NCBI RefSeq assembly: GCF_963675165.1
Contig: NC_087383.1
Span: 6,178,839 to 6,242,838, forward strand
Length of the DNA stretch: 64,000 bases
Source of the DNA: Halichondria panicea
Lineage: Eukaryota; Porifera; Demospongiae; Suberitida; Halichondriidae
Direction: 5' to 3'
The notes below the pieces were generated by a model. That model ran no database searches. It had not been told where the DNA came from and worked only from the letters and a program-made list of their open reading frames with translations. Shown piece by piece: positions 10,150 to 22,991 of this stretch. Numbering within the stretch: position 1 is the first letter of the stretch; every line of letters starts with the position of its first letter. Made by a program: the position numbers and the translations under genes.

Positions 10150-13100
10150 TGGAGCCAGTACACTTTACAAGCTACGTAGGTAAGCGTATTATCAGCTAAG
10201 AACACCATGTACAAGCTAAAAACAGCATCGCTATAATCATACGCACACAAAGCTTACCTCTGAAGTAAAATCTCGCTCTGTCCTTGGCTGGTTGATTGTT
10301 CAGATTGGAGGTCCTGACAGAGTAACTAGCTACAAGGTAGCTTGAAGAGAACTGTTACTGTTACTAAGGGGTGCACCTTTCTTTGCCACACTGAAAAGAA
10401 TAATAATTGAATATCAAACACTGTACACTACACTCTAAAAACAGGCTCTAAACTAACTCAGCTTCTACACAAGTACACTTTACACACTCTTAAGCTATCT
10501 AGGCAAGTGCAGAAGCATACTAAATCAGCTCCAAGGCTTATGAAGGCTTATACTAGCTACATAATGCTTGCTATAATACGCACACAAAGCTTACCTCTGA
10601 AAAGATCCCTCGCTCTGGCCTTGGCTGCTTGACTTTTCCGTTAGAAACCAGGAAATCCTGACACAGTAACTACTGTAGACTACTTTGCTACGAAGTTGAA
10701 TAAAGAAAACTGTCACTGTTTCCAAGTTATGCATCTTTCTTTGCTAGAGGCAAATGCTGAAAAAGAGAAAATAATTTGAATATCAAACCTTGTAGACTAC
10801 ACTAAAAAAACAGGCTCTAAAACTAACTAAACTATTCTTTCAGTATATATTTCATACACTCAGAGGCTATCTAGGTAGGTGGACAAGCATATTAAATCAG
10901 CTCAAAAGGCTTCTAAAGGCTAGACTAGGAAAACTAGAGCACTAAAGTGCAAACCCTCGGCTGGTGACATGATTATAAAGAAACCAGAAAAATATAATGC
11001 AGTGCCATATAAGTGATGTTGTTATCACGTATGACTTGCACAGCAACTAAGGAGCAATAAAACTAAACCAGACTGGAGGCATGCTGAAACATTTGAGAAC
11101 AGGTAGTGGTACTATATCAGTATATGCACTGTGGATTTTAGGATCACAGCAAAGAAGCCTGGAGTCTCAGAGAAGTATGGCTCCAGGTCCTGTGGAGTAG
11201 GATCCCAGTCAGCTAAAAGCAGGAGCTATAATTCAAGCTTTCTACTTTAGTGACCCTGTTCCATTGTTCCTGGTATATACAACTTTCTACTTTAGTGACC
11301 CTGTTCCATCGTTCTTGGTACAGGATCACTTCAGTTATAAGTAACGCATGTGCAAGTTCTGTTCAAGCTACATTTTGCTCGCTTTTATTAGACAACGAAG
11401 TTTTAACACCGAAAGCTGCCACTATCGAAAGTACTAACTTGTTGTGTGGAGGCTACTCATGCTGTAAACGCAGTGCTAGACCATCCAGGTAAGCAGACCT
11501 AGTCACAAGCTTGTAGCTTTTGCTCGACAAAGAAGCTTTAACATAAAAATCTGCCACTATTTAAACCAAGATATTGTTGTGTGAAGGCTACCCATGCTGT
11601 AAACGCAGTGCTGTGGCATCCAGGTGAGTAGAAAAGCCAATCACAAACAAACAAACAAACAAAACTAGAGCACTAAAGTGCAAACCCTCGGCTGGTGACA
11701 TGATAATAAAGAAACCAGAAGAGTGATAATGCAGTGCATGTAGCATGTATGACTAGCATAGCAACTCAAGAGCAATAAAACTAAACCAGACTGTAGGGAT
11801 GCTGAAACATTGAGTATGTCACATGAGACATGCACTGTGGACTGGGATCACAGCAAAGAAGCCTTGAGTCTTAGACTAAGAGAAGTATGGCTCCTTCCAG
11901 GCTAGAGTATAGGATCCAGAGTCAGTCAACAACCAGTCACAATTCTACTTTCTTGGCCCTTATTCATGTTACGGGATCAATCAGCTGCAAATACCTAGTC
12001 AGCAGAGGTAGTAATTCTAGCTTTCTACTTTAGTGACCCTGTTCCATTGTTTCTGGTACAGGATCACGTCAGCTGTAAGTAACCCATGTGGAAAAATCAC
12101 AATGTAACATAGGGTATCTCGAATAAAGGCCGCGTGTAGTTAGCAGCTGCCAACGGGCAAGTTTAGCTTTTGCTCGCTTTTATTCGACAAAGAAACTTTA
12201 ACATCAAAATCTGCCACTATTTAAATCAAGATATTGTTGTGTGAAGGCTATCTATGCTGCAAACGCAGCGCTATGGCATCCAGGTGAGTAGAAAACCCCA
12301 TCACAAACAAACAAACAAACAAACAAACCAACAGACTACTATACCCGCTGGCCGCGGCACGGCCTCGGGTAACTAGAGCACTAAAGTGCAAACCCTCGGC
12401 TGGTGACATGATTATAAAGAAACCAGAAATATAATGCAGTGCCATATAGTGATGTTGTTATCACGTATGACTTGCACAGCAACTAAGGAGCAATAAAACT
12501 AAACAAGACTGGAGGCATGCTGAAACATTTGAGAACAGGTAGTGGTACTATATGCACTGTGGATTAGCAAAGAAGCCTGGAGTCTCAGATAAGTATGGCT
12601 CCAGGTCCTGTGGAGTAGGATCCCAGTTAGCCTCGACCCCAGGCCGATCTGTCTCCAATTGAACGCTAGGTCGCCTACTAGGCCTGGTATTGATTGTATT
12701 TGGGCGTGATCTGGGCGTGGTTTTTTAATACATTGACTAGTGGTACAACAAAAAATGAATCCTCCAACAGTGGTCTTCAACAACAGCCTCTGGGGCAGTA
12801 TACAGCAGGAAATACTTCCCAGAAGACACTTCTTTGGCAGTGGCAACCAAATCTTTGTCAATTCCTTTATTGCTACTGAGGATGGCAGCAGAAACACCTC
12901 TATTGTTTAGACTCCTGATCTGGTCAATCGTGAGTCTCATGATGAGAGATACAAGGGAAGAGACAATTAACAAGAACAACACTTTTGTCAACAGGAGGAG
13001 CCTTGGTCCTACCTAGCTTGTAGTCCATTAAAAAGGGTAGCAACTGATATAGCAGAGAGACTTGCCATACCCCGTTGGGAACCAGATAAACACGTCCCTT

Positions 13101-15890
13101 CCCTCAAACAGGAGCTTGAGAGCCTGGGCCTGTTCTGCCATGAGAGTGAGGCCATCTTGCTTCAAACATAAAATTTTATTTTTCTTTTATTAGACAACGA
13201 AGCTTTAACACCGAAAGCTGCCACTATCCAAAGTACTAACTTGTTGTGTGGAGGCTACTCATGCTGTAAACGCTGTGCTAAAACATCCAGGTAAGCAGAC
13301 CTAGTCACAAGCTTGTTTAAGCTTTTTAGCTTTTGCTCGACAAAGAAGCTTTAACATAAAAATCTGCCACTATTTAAACCAAGATATTGTTGTGTGAAGG
13401 CTATCCATGCTGTAAACGCAGCATCCAGGTGAGTAGAAAAGCCAATCACAAACAAACAAACAAACAAAACTAGAGCACTAAAGTGCAAACCCTCGGCTGT
13501 TGACGTGATAATAAAGAAACCAGAAGAGTGATAATGCAGTGCATGTAGCATGTATGAATAGCAGAGCACAGCAACTCAAGAGCAATAAAACTAAACTAAC
13601 AACGTACATGCATGAGACATGCACTATGGACTGGGATCACAGCAAAAAAGCCTGGAGTCTTCTAGACTAAGAGAAGTATGGCTCCTTCCAGGCTGGAGTA
13701 GGTATAGGATCCAGAGTCAGTCAACAACCAGTCACAATTCTACTTTCTTGACAATTGTTCCTGGTACGGGATCACTTCAGCTCAAAATACATAATCAAGC
13801 CTTGAATACGTATTTTCAGCTGAAGTGATCCCGTACCTTGACTCAAGGCCACGTGGCAAGTTTAAGCTTCTTAGCTTATGCTCGCTTTTACTCGACAAAG
13901 AAGCTTGAACATCAAAATCTGCCACTATTTAAACCAAGATATTGTTGTGTGAAGACTACCTATGCTGCAAACGCAGTGCTATGGCATCCAGGTGAGTAGA
14001 TATACTCGTTACAAACAAACAAACAAACAAACTAGAGCACTAAAGTGCAAACCCTCGGCTGGTGACATGATTATAAAGAAACCAGAAGACTGATATAATG
14101 CAGTGCATATAGTGATGTTGTTATCATCATCATGCATGACTTGCACAGCAACTCAGGAGCAATAAAACTAAACCAGACTGGAGGCATGCTGAAACATTTG
14201 AGAACAGGTAGTAGTACTATAAATATATGCACTGTGGATTAGGATCACAGCAAAGAAGCATGGAGTCTCAGAGAAGTATGGCTCCAGGTCCTGCATGGAT
14301 CCCAGTCAGCTAAAGCAAGCTTTCTGGTTTAGTGACCCTGTTCCAATATTGTTCCTGGTATATACAGCTTTCTACTTTAGTGACCCTGTTCCATTGTTTC
14401 TGGACCTGGTACAGGATCACTTCAGTTATAAGTAACGCATGTGCAAGTTCTGTTCAAGCTACATTTTGCTCGCTTTTATTAGACAACGAAGCTTTAACAC
14501 CGAAAGCTGCCACTATTAGAAGTACTGACTTGTTGTGTGGAGGCTACCCATGCTGTAAACGCAGTGCTAGAGCATCCAGGTAAGCAGACCCAGTCACAAG
14601 CTTCTTAGCTTTTGCTCGTTTTTATTTGACAACGAAGGTTTAACATGAAATTCTGCCACTATTAAAATTAATAACTTGTTGTATGAAGGCTATCCATGCT
14701 GTAAACGCAGTGCCATGGCATGCAGGTGAGTAGACTCACACATTACAAACAAACAAACAGACCAACGGACTACTATACCCGTGGCCGCCCACGCGCGCCT
14801 CGGGTAACTAGAGCACTAAAGTGCAAACCCTCGGCTGGTACATGGTGACATGATTAAAAAGAAACCAGAAATATAATGCATTGCTGATGTTGTTATCATG
14901 TATGACTTGCACAGCAACTCAGGAGCAATAAACTAAACCAGACTGGAGGCATGCTGAAACATTTGAGAACAGGTAAGATATATGCACTGTGGATTAGGAT
15001 CACAGTAAAGAAGCCTGGAGTCTCAGAGAAGTATGGCTCCAGGTTCTGCATGGAGTAGGATCCCGTCAGCAACAGGAGCTATAATTCAAGCTTCTACTTT
15101 AGTGACCCTGTTCCATTGTTCCTGGTATATACAGCTTTCTACTTTAGTGACCCTTTTCCATCGTTCTTGGTACAGGATCACTTCAGTTATAAGTAACGCA
15201 TGTGCAAGTTCTGTTCAAGCTACATTTTGCTCGCTTTTATTAGACAAAGGAGCTTTAACACCGAAAGCTGCCACTATCAAAAGTACTAACTTGTTGTGTG
15301 GAGGCTACTCATGCTGTAAACGCAGTGCTAGAGCATCCAGGTAAGCAGACCTAGTCACAAGCTTATTCAAGCTTCTTAGCTTTTGCTCGACAAAGAAGCT
15401 TTAACAGCAAAATCTGCCACTATTTAAATCAAGATATTGTTGTGTGAAGGCTATCCATGCTGTAAACGCAGTGATGTGGCATCCAGGTGAGTAGATATAC
15501 CTGTGACAAACAAACAAACAAACAAACAAACAAACAGACCAACATACTACTATACCCGTGGCCGCCCACGCGCGCCTCGGGTAACAAACAGACAAACAGA
15601 AAGACTACTATAACCCGTGGCCGCCCACGTGCCTCGGGTTAACGACTACTATACCCGTGGCCGCCCACGCGCCTCGGGTAATGATGATCGCTATACACAC
15701 ACAGAGCTTACTTGTGAAATGATCCTTCGCTGGGGCCTTGGCTGGTTACCTGCTCCGTTCAAAACTCAGAGATCCTGGCAGGATAACTATTCTAGACTAG
15801 TTTGCAACAAAGTTGCCTGCAGAAAACTGCTACTGCTTCTTAGCTACGCATCTTTCTTTGCTAGGAGCTGATAATGAAAGTAATTTAAAA
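10150..15890. repeat. Cluster of repeated exon-like modules (nested, about 0.55-1.1 kb spacing)
   Basis: Several modules recur. (1) A segment CTAGAGCACTAAAGTGC plus the CTCGGCTGGTGACATG block starts near 10933, 11665, 12373, 13470, 14032 and 14808, with one inverted copy near 31260-31590. (2) A coding-like segment encoding LTPKAAT and LCGGYSCCKRSAR ends at CCAG followed by GTAAGC, near 11390, 13195, 14490 and 15240. (3) A variant ends at CCAG followed by GTGAGTAG. (4) A module with CTTACCTCTGAA near 10255, 10590 and 15705 reads on the minus strand as an exon of about 170 nt with a GTAAGC donor. Short (CAAA)n tracts and CCCGTGGCCGCCCACG blocks separate units. I cannot name a protein product. 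Confidence 0.7.
12725..13170 (-). pseudogene. RecQ-like DNA helicase fragment
   Basis: Read on the minus strand from about 13165, the sequence shows the start of a superfamily-2 RecQ helicase: a Q-containing motif 0 region (LMAEQAQALKLLFEGRDVF), Walker A PTGYGKSLCY, then motif Ia (SLVSLI and DQIRSLNNRG) and a LLYTAPEA segment. The frame shifts at least twice, near 13065 and near 12960, and motif II (DEAH) and the rest of the helicase are missing. RecQ enzymes unwind DNA during recombination and repair. This fragment cannot do that and has probably been swept into the repeat cluster around it. Confidence 0.7.
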
Positions 15891-15940
15891 TTAATTAGAT
15901 TTTGGTTCTGCGGTGGGCGGTACTACACTGTAAAAAATGT

Positions 15941-16103
15941 AGTGTGCTGAGCACACTTATGGTTGCCATTGAAGTGTGGCCAACACACTTGCTACACTTA
16001 AGTGATTTTTATAGTGTGCTGGGCACACCATATAAAAGTGTGAACAAAATAAAGTGTGTGTAGCACACTATTCGCGTAGCAGAGAAAGTGTGCATGGCAC
16101 ACT
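15941..16103. repeat. Left subterminal array: five 17-bp palindromic units
   Basis: Units at 15941-15957, 15973-15989, 16013-16029, 16053-16069 and 16087-16103 fit AGTGTG, five variable bases, then CACAC and T/C. The first is AGTGTGCTGAGCACACT. They begin 15 bp inside the terminus. In plant CACTA elements, comparable subterminal repeats bind the accessory protein; a similar role here is inference. Confidence 0.85.
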
Positions 16104-16799
16104 CGCACATTAACATCATTGATTTATGGAAGTTTTGATCACGACCTTTTCCCTAATTTGGCAATGATCTTGATCTCTTTCTCAATGCCTGTGATATTTG
16201 TATACATGTATAATTATTCATGCTAATCCATAACATCAACAAGATAGTTACAATCATAATTATAGTTTTCTACTTACAGAATCAACACGGATCAGAGAAT
16301 GTAAAACATGACTGTGCATAAGAGATTGAAAGAAAAAGAAATGAACTGTTTTGAAGCCCAACACGTCTTAGTTCCTTTCAGCCATCCACTGCAGGGATAA
16401 AAAACAACAACATCTCAATACTAACCCATGATGAACTGATAATCAGTTATTTTGATAAAAGTGGAGTATGATAATTGCTTTTCGAGTGTAAAAGCACTTA
16501 TGTACAATTAATGCCCTTGAGCAAACTATTATTAGTATAATTCTGTAAAATAAATAAGGAGGCAGTTCATTATTACCTGAGGCGCTGCTCTTTACTGATA
16601 AGCGTAAAACTAATAAATAGGTAGTGCTTTAGCTAGCTAGTGCAAAGCTACCTAAATTGTAACCTGAATTGAAACTTCATTTGTACAAGCAGATGATTAT
16701 TAAATGAAAGCACCGCGGTGTGCGTCGGTAGAGGTGCCAAAGCTACATAATATTAGTAGATGGTCCTTGTGCAGCTGTATATGTAGCAGTCTACTGTGT
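16104..16799. other. Non-coding interior of the CACTA-like element
   Basis: AT-rich, with no ORF I can support. Isolated ATAATTAT words occur near 16212 and 16255. It lies between the subterminal array and the 180-bp satellite. Confidence 0.5.
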
Positions 16800-17692
16800 C
16801 GATCTGTACATGTTATAAATATGCTAATATTGATACACAACTGATCATGATAGTACCCCAAGATTGTGTAAATACCCTAACAAAGACCAGCAAGTAAAAT
16901 TGGGCTTACTTCATCTGCAAAAGGATAGCTAACAGATCCAAAGTCTGTACGTGTTATGAACAAAAATATGCTAATATTGATACGCAACTGATCGATAGTA
17001 CCCCAAGATTGTGTAAATACCCTAACAAAGACTAGTAAAAAGAATGAAATGGCAAAAGTAAAATTAGGCTCACTTGAAGGATGGTTAGGAAGGCCTATCT
17101 GTAAAAGGATAGCTAACAAATCCAGTCTGTACGTGTTATAGACAAAAATATGCTAATATTGATACACAACTGATCGATAGTACCCCAAGATTGTGTAAAT
17201 ACCCTAACAACGACCAGTAAAAAGAATGAAACGGCAAAAGTAAGATTAGGCTCACTTGAAGGATGGTTAGGAAGGCCTATCTGTAAAAGGATAGCTAACA
17301 AATCCAAAGTCTGTACGTGTTATGGACAAAAATATGCTAATATTGATACACAACTGATAGTACCCCAAGATTGTGTAAATACCCTAACAACGACCAGTGA
17401 AAAGAATGAAACGGCATAAGTAAAATTAGGCTCACTTGAAGGATGGTTAGGAAGGCCTATCTGTAAAAGGATAGCTAACAAATCCAAAGTCTGTACGTGT
17501 TATGGACAAAAATATGCTAATATTGATACACAACTGATAGTACCCCAAGATTGTGTAAATACCCTAACAACGACCAGTGAAAAGAATGAAACGGCATAAG
17601 TAAAATTAGGCTCACTTGAAGGATGGTTAGGAAGGCCTATCTGTAAAAGGATAGCTAACAAACCCAAAGTCTGTACGTGTTATGGACAAAAA
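16800..17692. repeat. 180-bp satellite array, left part (about 4.5 units)
   Basis: The unit contains AATATGCTAATATTG, TACCCCAAGATTGTG, GGCTCACTTGAAGGATGG and AGGATAGCTAACAAATCC. The 120-bp stretches at 17341-17460 and 17521-17640 look identical at an offset of 180. The outermost units are the most degenerate and the central ones the most alike, as expected from unequal exchange. The array resumes at 19077, beyond a nested transposon. Short ORFs in it are shadows of the repeat. Confidence 0.9.
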
Positions 17693-19076
17693 TGTGACAG
17701 GGCCAATGAAAACAGACCTTAACGCGGGCATTTTCGAATCAGTTTTTATTGTTGAATCGGATAGGGCGTCCTTTAAGCTTCAAAATGATACCAAGATCGA
17801 CCTCCTAGCTACTTTCTTTCCGGAGATATGTTCAAGGGAACGCTACGAAGGTATTGCAACGCCCTCTTGAGTAAATGACGCTCAAACGTCATGATAATTG
17901 AAGTTCAATTATTGGCTTCCGGGCACTTCCGTATACTCATAAAGCTTAGTAAAAGATGTTCTGGAGAAGACAAGTTAGTTAGATGAAGGCTAGGCGTTCT
18001 AGGAGTCTCTAGCTAGCTAGTATAGCTATGTAGCTGGATTGCTTGGCACCTAGGAAGGATCTTCGAAGAAATAAAGAGACAAAGACTCCCGTCGCTCGAA
18101 TGGTAAGCTCTCATGTCTTGTTATAAGCTTGTACTTATTATCTGTGTAATGTATCAGTCTTATAAAAGATCCCTCACTTGTATGGAACCTACAGAAAGTG
18201 TCTCTGTCCTTCATACAGCTTAAGGAAGCCTAAGTGATCTATTATAGGTAGTCTTTCACTTAGTATTCATCCGTATCGATCTAAGGCTTGATCCAACTTA
18301 TTAGTAGCCTTATAAGAAGCTTTCCTCCTTTAATTTAGTACTGGTATCACTGCCATTGTGCTTAGTAGTAACAGGCCTGATGGGATGGGTGATCACATCA
18401 TGGAGGGCCCAGGAAACTGCGTGGAATTGTCGTATAACATTTATATTGATGGTTCCCCCAGGTGGTGGTAAGTGTCGGAGGCCTGAGAAACGCTAGTCTA
18501 TTGGCTAGAATGTAAGTGACATTGATATTGTGTCTATCTTAACTTACTACTTATCTGTAGGTTGTTATGGAGTGTTTATGAGGACACATGGCACGGGATA
18601 CGTACATCTAAAGAAACAAGAGTGGATCTACGCCAAGCTAGCTAGCTAGATAGCTGCTCTTTCTAATCTATTTCTGTTGCTAAATTATGTTTGTTAAGAA
18701 GTGGAGCTATAATATACCTGGCTCCTCTTGATGATTGTAAGTACTGGGCTGATGAAATAGTCCTGTACAAGTTGTCATCTTTTACTTGTTAAAAATAATT
18801 AACAATAATAGGGAAATTCCCAGGGAATTTCCCCTCACGTAGACAGTAAATTTCATTGTAAAAAATGAACGTTCGGTGAGTTTCTTCAACGTCCGCGCTT
18901 GACCTGTTTAAAGCTTCGTAGAGACCCAAATTTTTACAGGTAGGTAGAGGAAGGGTTGAAGTTAGCACCTGTGAAAAAAAAAATTTTTTGCCCATGTCTT
19001 TCATTTCTACTAAATCGGCCTATAGCTTAATTTAATTATTGCCGCATTAAGGTCTGTTTTCATTGGCCCTGTCACA
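17693..19076. mobile_element. 1.38-kb TIR element, copy 3, nested in the satellite
   Basis: Complete: it starts TGTGACAGGGCC and ends GGCCCTGTCACA, with inverted ends of about 36 bp. AA lies on each side, while the uninterrupted satellite unit reads through once, so a 2-bp target duplication is likely. The insertion is younger than the satellite array it splits. Confidence 0.85.
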
Positions 19077-19500
19077 AATATGCTAATATTGATACACAAC
19101 TGATAGTACCCCAAGATTGTGTAAATACCCTAACAACGACCAGTAAAAAGAATGAAACGGCAAAAGTAACATTAGGCTCACTTGAAGGATGGTTAGGAAG
19201 GCCTATCTGTAAAAGGATAGCTAACAAATCCAAAGTCTGTACGTGTTATAGACAAAAATATGCTAATATTGATACACAACTGATAGTACCCCAAGATTGT
19301 GTAAATACCCTAACAACGACCAGTGAAAAGAATGAAATGGCAAAAGTAAAATTAGGCTCACTTGAAGGATGGTTAGGAAGGCCTATCTGTAAAAGGATAG
19401 CTAACAAATCCAAAGTCTGTACGTGTTATGGACAAAAATATGCTAATATTGATACACAACTGATAGTACCCCAAGATTGTGTAAATACCCACACAACTAC
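19077..19500. repeat. 180-bp satellite array, right part (about 2.3 units)
   Basis: Continues the unit interrupted at 17692. The last unit degenerates near 19490 into non-repeated sequence. Confidence 0.9.
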
Positions 19501-20272
19501 CAGGAGCACATTACAGAAGGAGCAGAGCGTCTTACCTCAGGAATCACATCTCGTGTATGTTTACAAAGCATGACCTTATATGCAAAACCGCTAAGTGGAT
19601 CTGCGGGCAGTGCTAATTGAGCTGACGGTGCACTTTTACCACAATAAAAGTGAAAAGCAGCTAGCTAGCTATAGGCCTGGTAGTAAGCTCTGTCTTCTAA
19701 GAACCCTAGTGAGACTCTCTACTGCAAAAACAAACGCCTAGTATGTGTTAGTCTAGGTCTAGCAAACTTCTCTTTACAAAGTGACTGGATATGCTCCTCT
19801 TCAGAGTTTTCTGTACCTTACCAATGACAGTCTCTCTCCCATGGTGTATACCATCATCCATAAGGCCTAGCTTTTTGTTTTGGCTCTTTCTGGCTCTACC
19901 TAGCTCTCCTCCTGCTGCACTACATACAAAATCTGGTCTTAATGATATTTACAGGCTCTGTAATTTATGCACACAGTACATACACACTTTTCTTATAAGG
20001 CAATGCGGCATTTAGGAAGACACACAAGATGTGATTTCCAAACCCATGTACAGTTAGACGCTCCTTCTGTAATGGGCTCCTGCTACTACTAACAACAAAA
20101 GTATCTTAGAATACACAATTAAACAGACTACTAAGCGGGTTCATGACATGAATTACAGTACACACTATCAGAGGCAGAAATAAAATGTATGCATGGACGA
20201 TTGAGTTGCAAAAAACATGCTGTTCTACAACCTATTAACAGCTGCCTTTTTTTAAAAAAACTATTGTTCAAG
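19501..20272. other. Upstream region of the transposase-like gene
   Basis: No exon is recognised. It presumably contains the promoter and 5' untranslated region of the plus-strand transposase-like gene, but I see no clear TATA box or 5' exon. Pyrimidine-rich runs occur near 19860-19920. Confidence 0.35.
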
Positions 20273-22431
20273 ATGTCTGAGAGAAAATGGCTATGCCCAT
20301 CCTGTCATCAGTTTGCTGCTACAACACTACTTAGAGTTTTGACTCACATCAAACAAGTACATTCTTTGGAAGCAGGTTTTCATGTAACATGTGGATTGAA
20401 TCAATGCCCCAAAACATAATTATGACAACTTCCAAAGCTACAGGAGACATCTGTATTGCAAACACAGTGACGAAATCCATCCCACAATCACCAATCCTGA
20501 TCACGAACACATTGAACAAGAAGACGACGATGAATTCCTGGAGCCTGCTGCAGATGAAGAAGAAAACTTAAGTACAGTTCCAGTGTGCGATAGCACAAGA
20601 CAATCGGCCCTATTGCTATTGAAAACAACAGCAAAGCACAAGGTGTCAAAAACCTCACTAAACGGAATCATTGAAGATGTTTCGATGTTTTATGAAGAAA
20701 GGACACAGTCTCTGCAGAGTCAGCTAGGTTGCTTACTTCACAAACGGGGTGTTGAATTCGACAGTGAACTTGTTGCTGTATTTCAACAGCCACGACTAAC
20801 AACACCATTCTTGGGATAATTTAGCCAGTCAGTACCTTGGAGGATACAAACAGTTTTCGAGGGCGCTGAGAAAGTGTAGACATTGCATGGCAGTCAATGA
20901 AGACATGCAGACAACTGTAAGTACCTTATACTAGTTTTGTTTTAATGTTGGTTTGCAATCACAGTTTAAACACCTGCAGTTCCTGTCAGAAAAATTCCTC
21001 CCAAGGACCAGACAGACACATACAGCACAGTGTGCCACTCTCCCTGGGATTATGCACGAGCACTATGCTACCACCTACGGGGTGCACAGGGATTCTATCC
21101 TGAACACATCAGACTACTTTCACGTAACGGAAGGTCTTGTACCCGATATAATGCATGATGTGCTTGAGGGGGCACTACCACTAGTTGTGAAACAAATGCT
21201 AAAAGCTTTTATGGCGAAAAACTTGCTAACTCAGGCACAGGTGGAAGAAACAATGGAGATATTCCCATACAAAGGAATTGATGCAAGAAACAAGCCAACA
21301 CCTTGTGCAAAGAAAGTGTTTCTAGCAAATGACCACTCCTTAAAGCAAACAGGTAGGCAAGTTATTATACATAATTATTTCTATAATAATAAATGTTCTT
21401 TGCTATATAAGCATCACAGATATGGTGTTTTGGACGACTGCTGCCACTAATGCTCAGACAAACCATTCCCGAGGGAGACCCACACTGGGAAAACTTCACC
21501 CGCCTACTAAACATAGTGGACATCCTTTTTGCACCAATAATTATGTTCAAAAGACTGGATTGCTTTTCTACGAGACGAGATTAACTGGCACCATCAATCC
21601 TTCAAAGATCTATACCAGTGCAACATTACACCAAAAATGCACTACATGGTACATTATCCTGATATGATATCAAGGTAACGTAGCAGTTGAGCTAAAATAT
21701 CAAATATAACTATTAAGCAGGTATGGACCGATGGTTCACTATTGGTGTATGCGCTTTGAGGGACGACACGGCTTCTTTAAAGATCTGGCACATAGAGTAA
21801 AGTGCTTTAAGAATGTAGCGAAGACTATGGCTTGTCTAAACCAAGAACAGGTGTGTTACCAGATGACTTCCACCTCTAGTAGAAGTATCTACCATAAAGA
21901 GACAAAAATTGGAATAAGTAAGTTGTACAGAAGATACCTATAACAGAAGCCTTAACCCTATCCAACCATTTTTATTCCATTAGCCACATTGACTCGCACA
22001 AGCGAGCTAAACTATAGCACAGTTGTCAAGGAGCAACTGCACTTCGCCACAAACGACACTATTGCTACAAGGTAGGTGTAATAAACACGAATGCGTAAAA
22101 AGTTAACTCTTAATTTGACAGGCTCTCATGGATTGAAGTCAATGGCATAGTCTACAAGCGTGGAACTATTGTTGTTATTAAATCAGAAGAAATTCCTACA
22201 TTTGGCCTGATAGAGGACATACTGGTTTTCTTAACTGACGAGTTCTACTTGGTGTGCAAACTACTCCATACCGAGAATTACAGCAACCACTATCATGCTT
22301 ACAAAGTCACTGCAGCATCTCCAACTGAGTACGCAATCTCGACCCCAAACAATTTAGCTGATCACTACCCACTCTCAATGTATGAACTATTAACTGATTT
22401 TTATATTCCCTTGAAGCACCAGCTTGTATAA
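20273..22431 (+). pseudogene. Zinc-finger transposase-like gene of the CACTA-like element (frameshifted, internally deleted)
   Basis: Six exons are visible: 20273-20916, 20965-21352, 21412-21674, 21721-21917, 21984-22071 and 22122-22431, all with GT..AG introns and matching phases. The first exon encodes two C2H2 fingers (CPSCHQ..H..H and CGLNQCPK..H..H), an acidic spacer and the segment DNLASQYLGGY with CRHCMA. Exon 2 carries MHDVLEG. Exons 3-4 carry KMHYMVHYPDM and YWCMRFEGRHGFFK, conserved signatures of a multi-copy animal transposon family comparable to the plant tnp2 transposase. The last exon is the usual C-terminal domain (FGLIEDI, DHYPLS). Breaks: a frameshift at 20416-20423 inside finger 2, a shift with apparent loss of the region before DNLASQ near 20810, and a frameshift at 21537-21544. 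Confidence 0.75.
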
Positions 22432-22991
22432 TTCATTACACAATTTTAGCATGAGATTGTACTAGTACGTACATTACATAATTAATACATAAGTGCAGCC
22501 AGCTGCATTCTGCATGACAACCAGTCAACAATTATTATTATTATGGAGACAACAACAGTACTCGATCCTCTCTCACTCGAGCAGAAGCTTGTCACCATTC
22601 CAAATTACGAGGACTATGAGTACCTCGAACAGGAGTTTTGGAAAGTGTTCAAAATTGACCAGCAATCACAGCAAGAAAACAAAGTTTTGTTTCAATGCTA
22701 CAACAAAGAATGGGAAGAGTTTGTAGACATAGAGTACAAGAAGGACACTGTGAAGCACATGGAGAAACTAAAAGCAATTCTTGTGCCCTTTCAACCTGCA
22801 AAAAGAGTAAGTATTTTAACAATATACCATTATGTTCATGCAACCTTCAGGAAAGTCTTTTCTCTTGCATGCTATTGTGACACTGCTAGCTATTATGCTA
22901 AACTGCTAATAAAAGTTTTGCTATTATAGGGGTTAGAGGAAAACTATTTAATAAATACAGGTCGACACAACTGGGCTGGAAGGATGCCAAG

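Noticed and set aside
16800-19500. Possible CRISPR-like array because of the regular repeat
   Set aside because: Units are 180 bp, directly tandem without unique spacers, and the genome is clearly eukaryotic.
16877-19573. ORFs of 60-80 codons in the 180-bp satellite on both strands
   Set aside because: Repeat shadows. Neighbouring units carry stops in the same frame.
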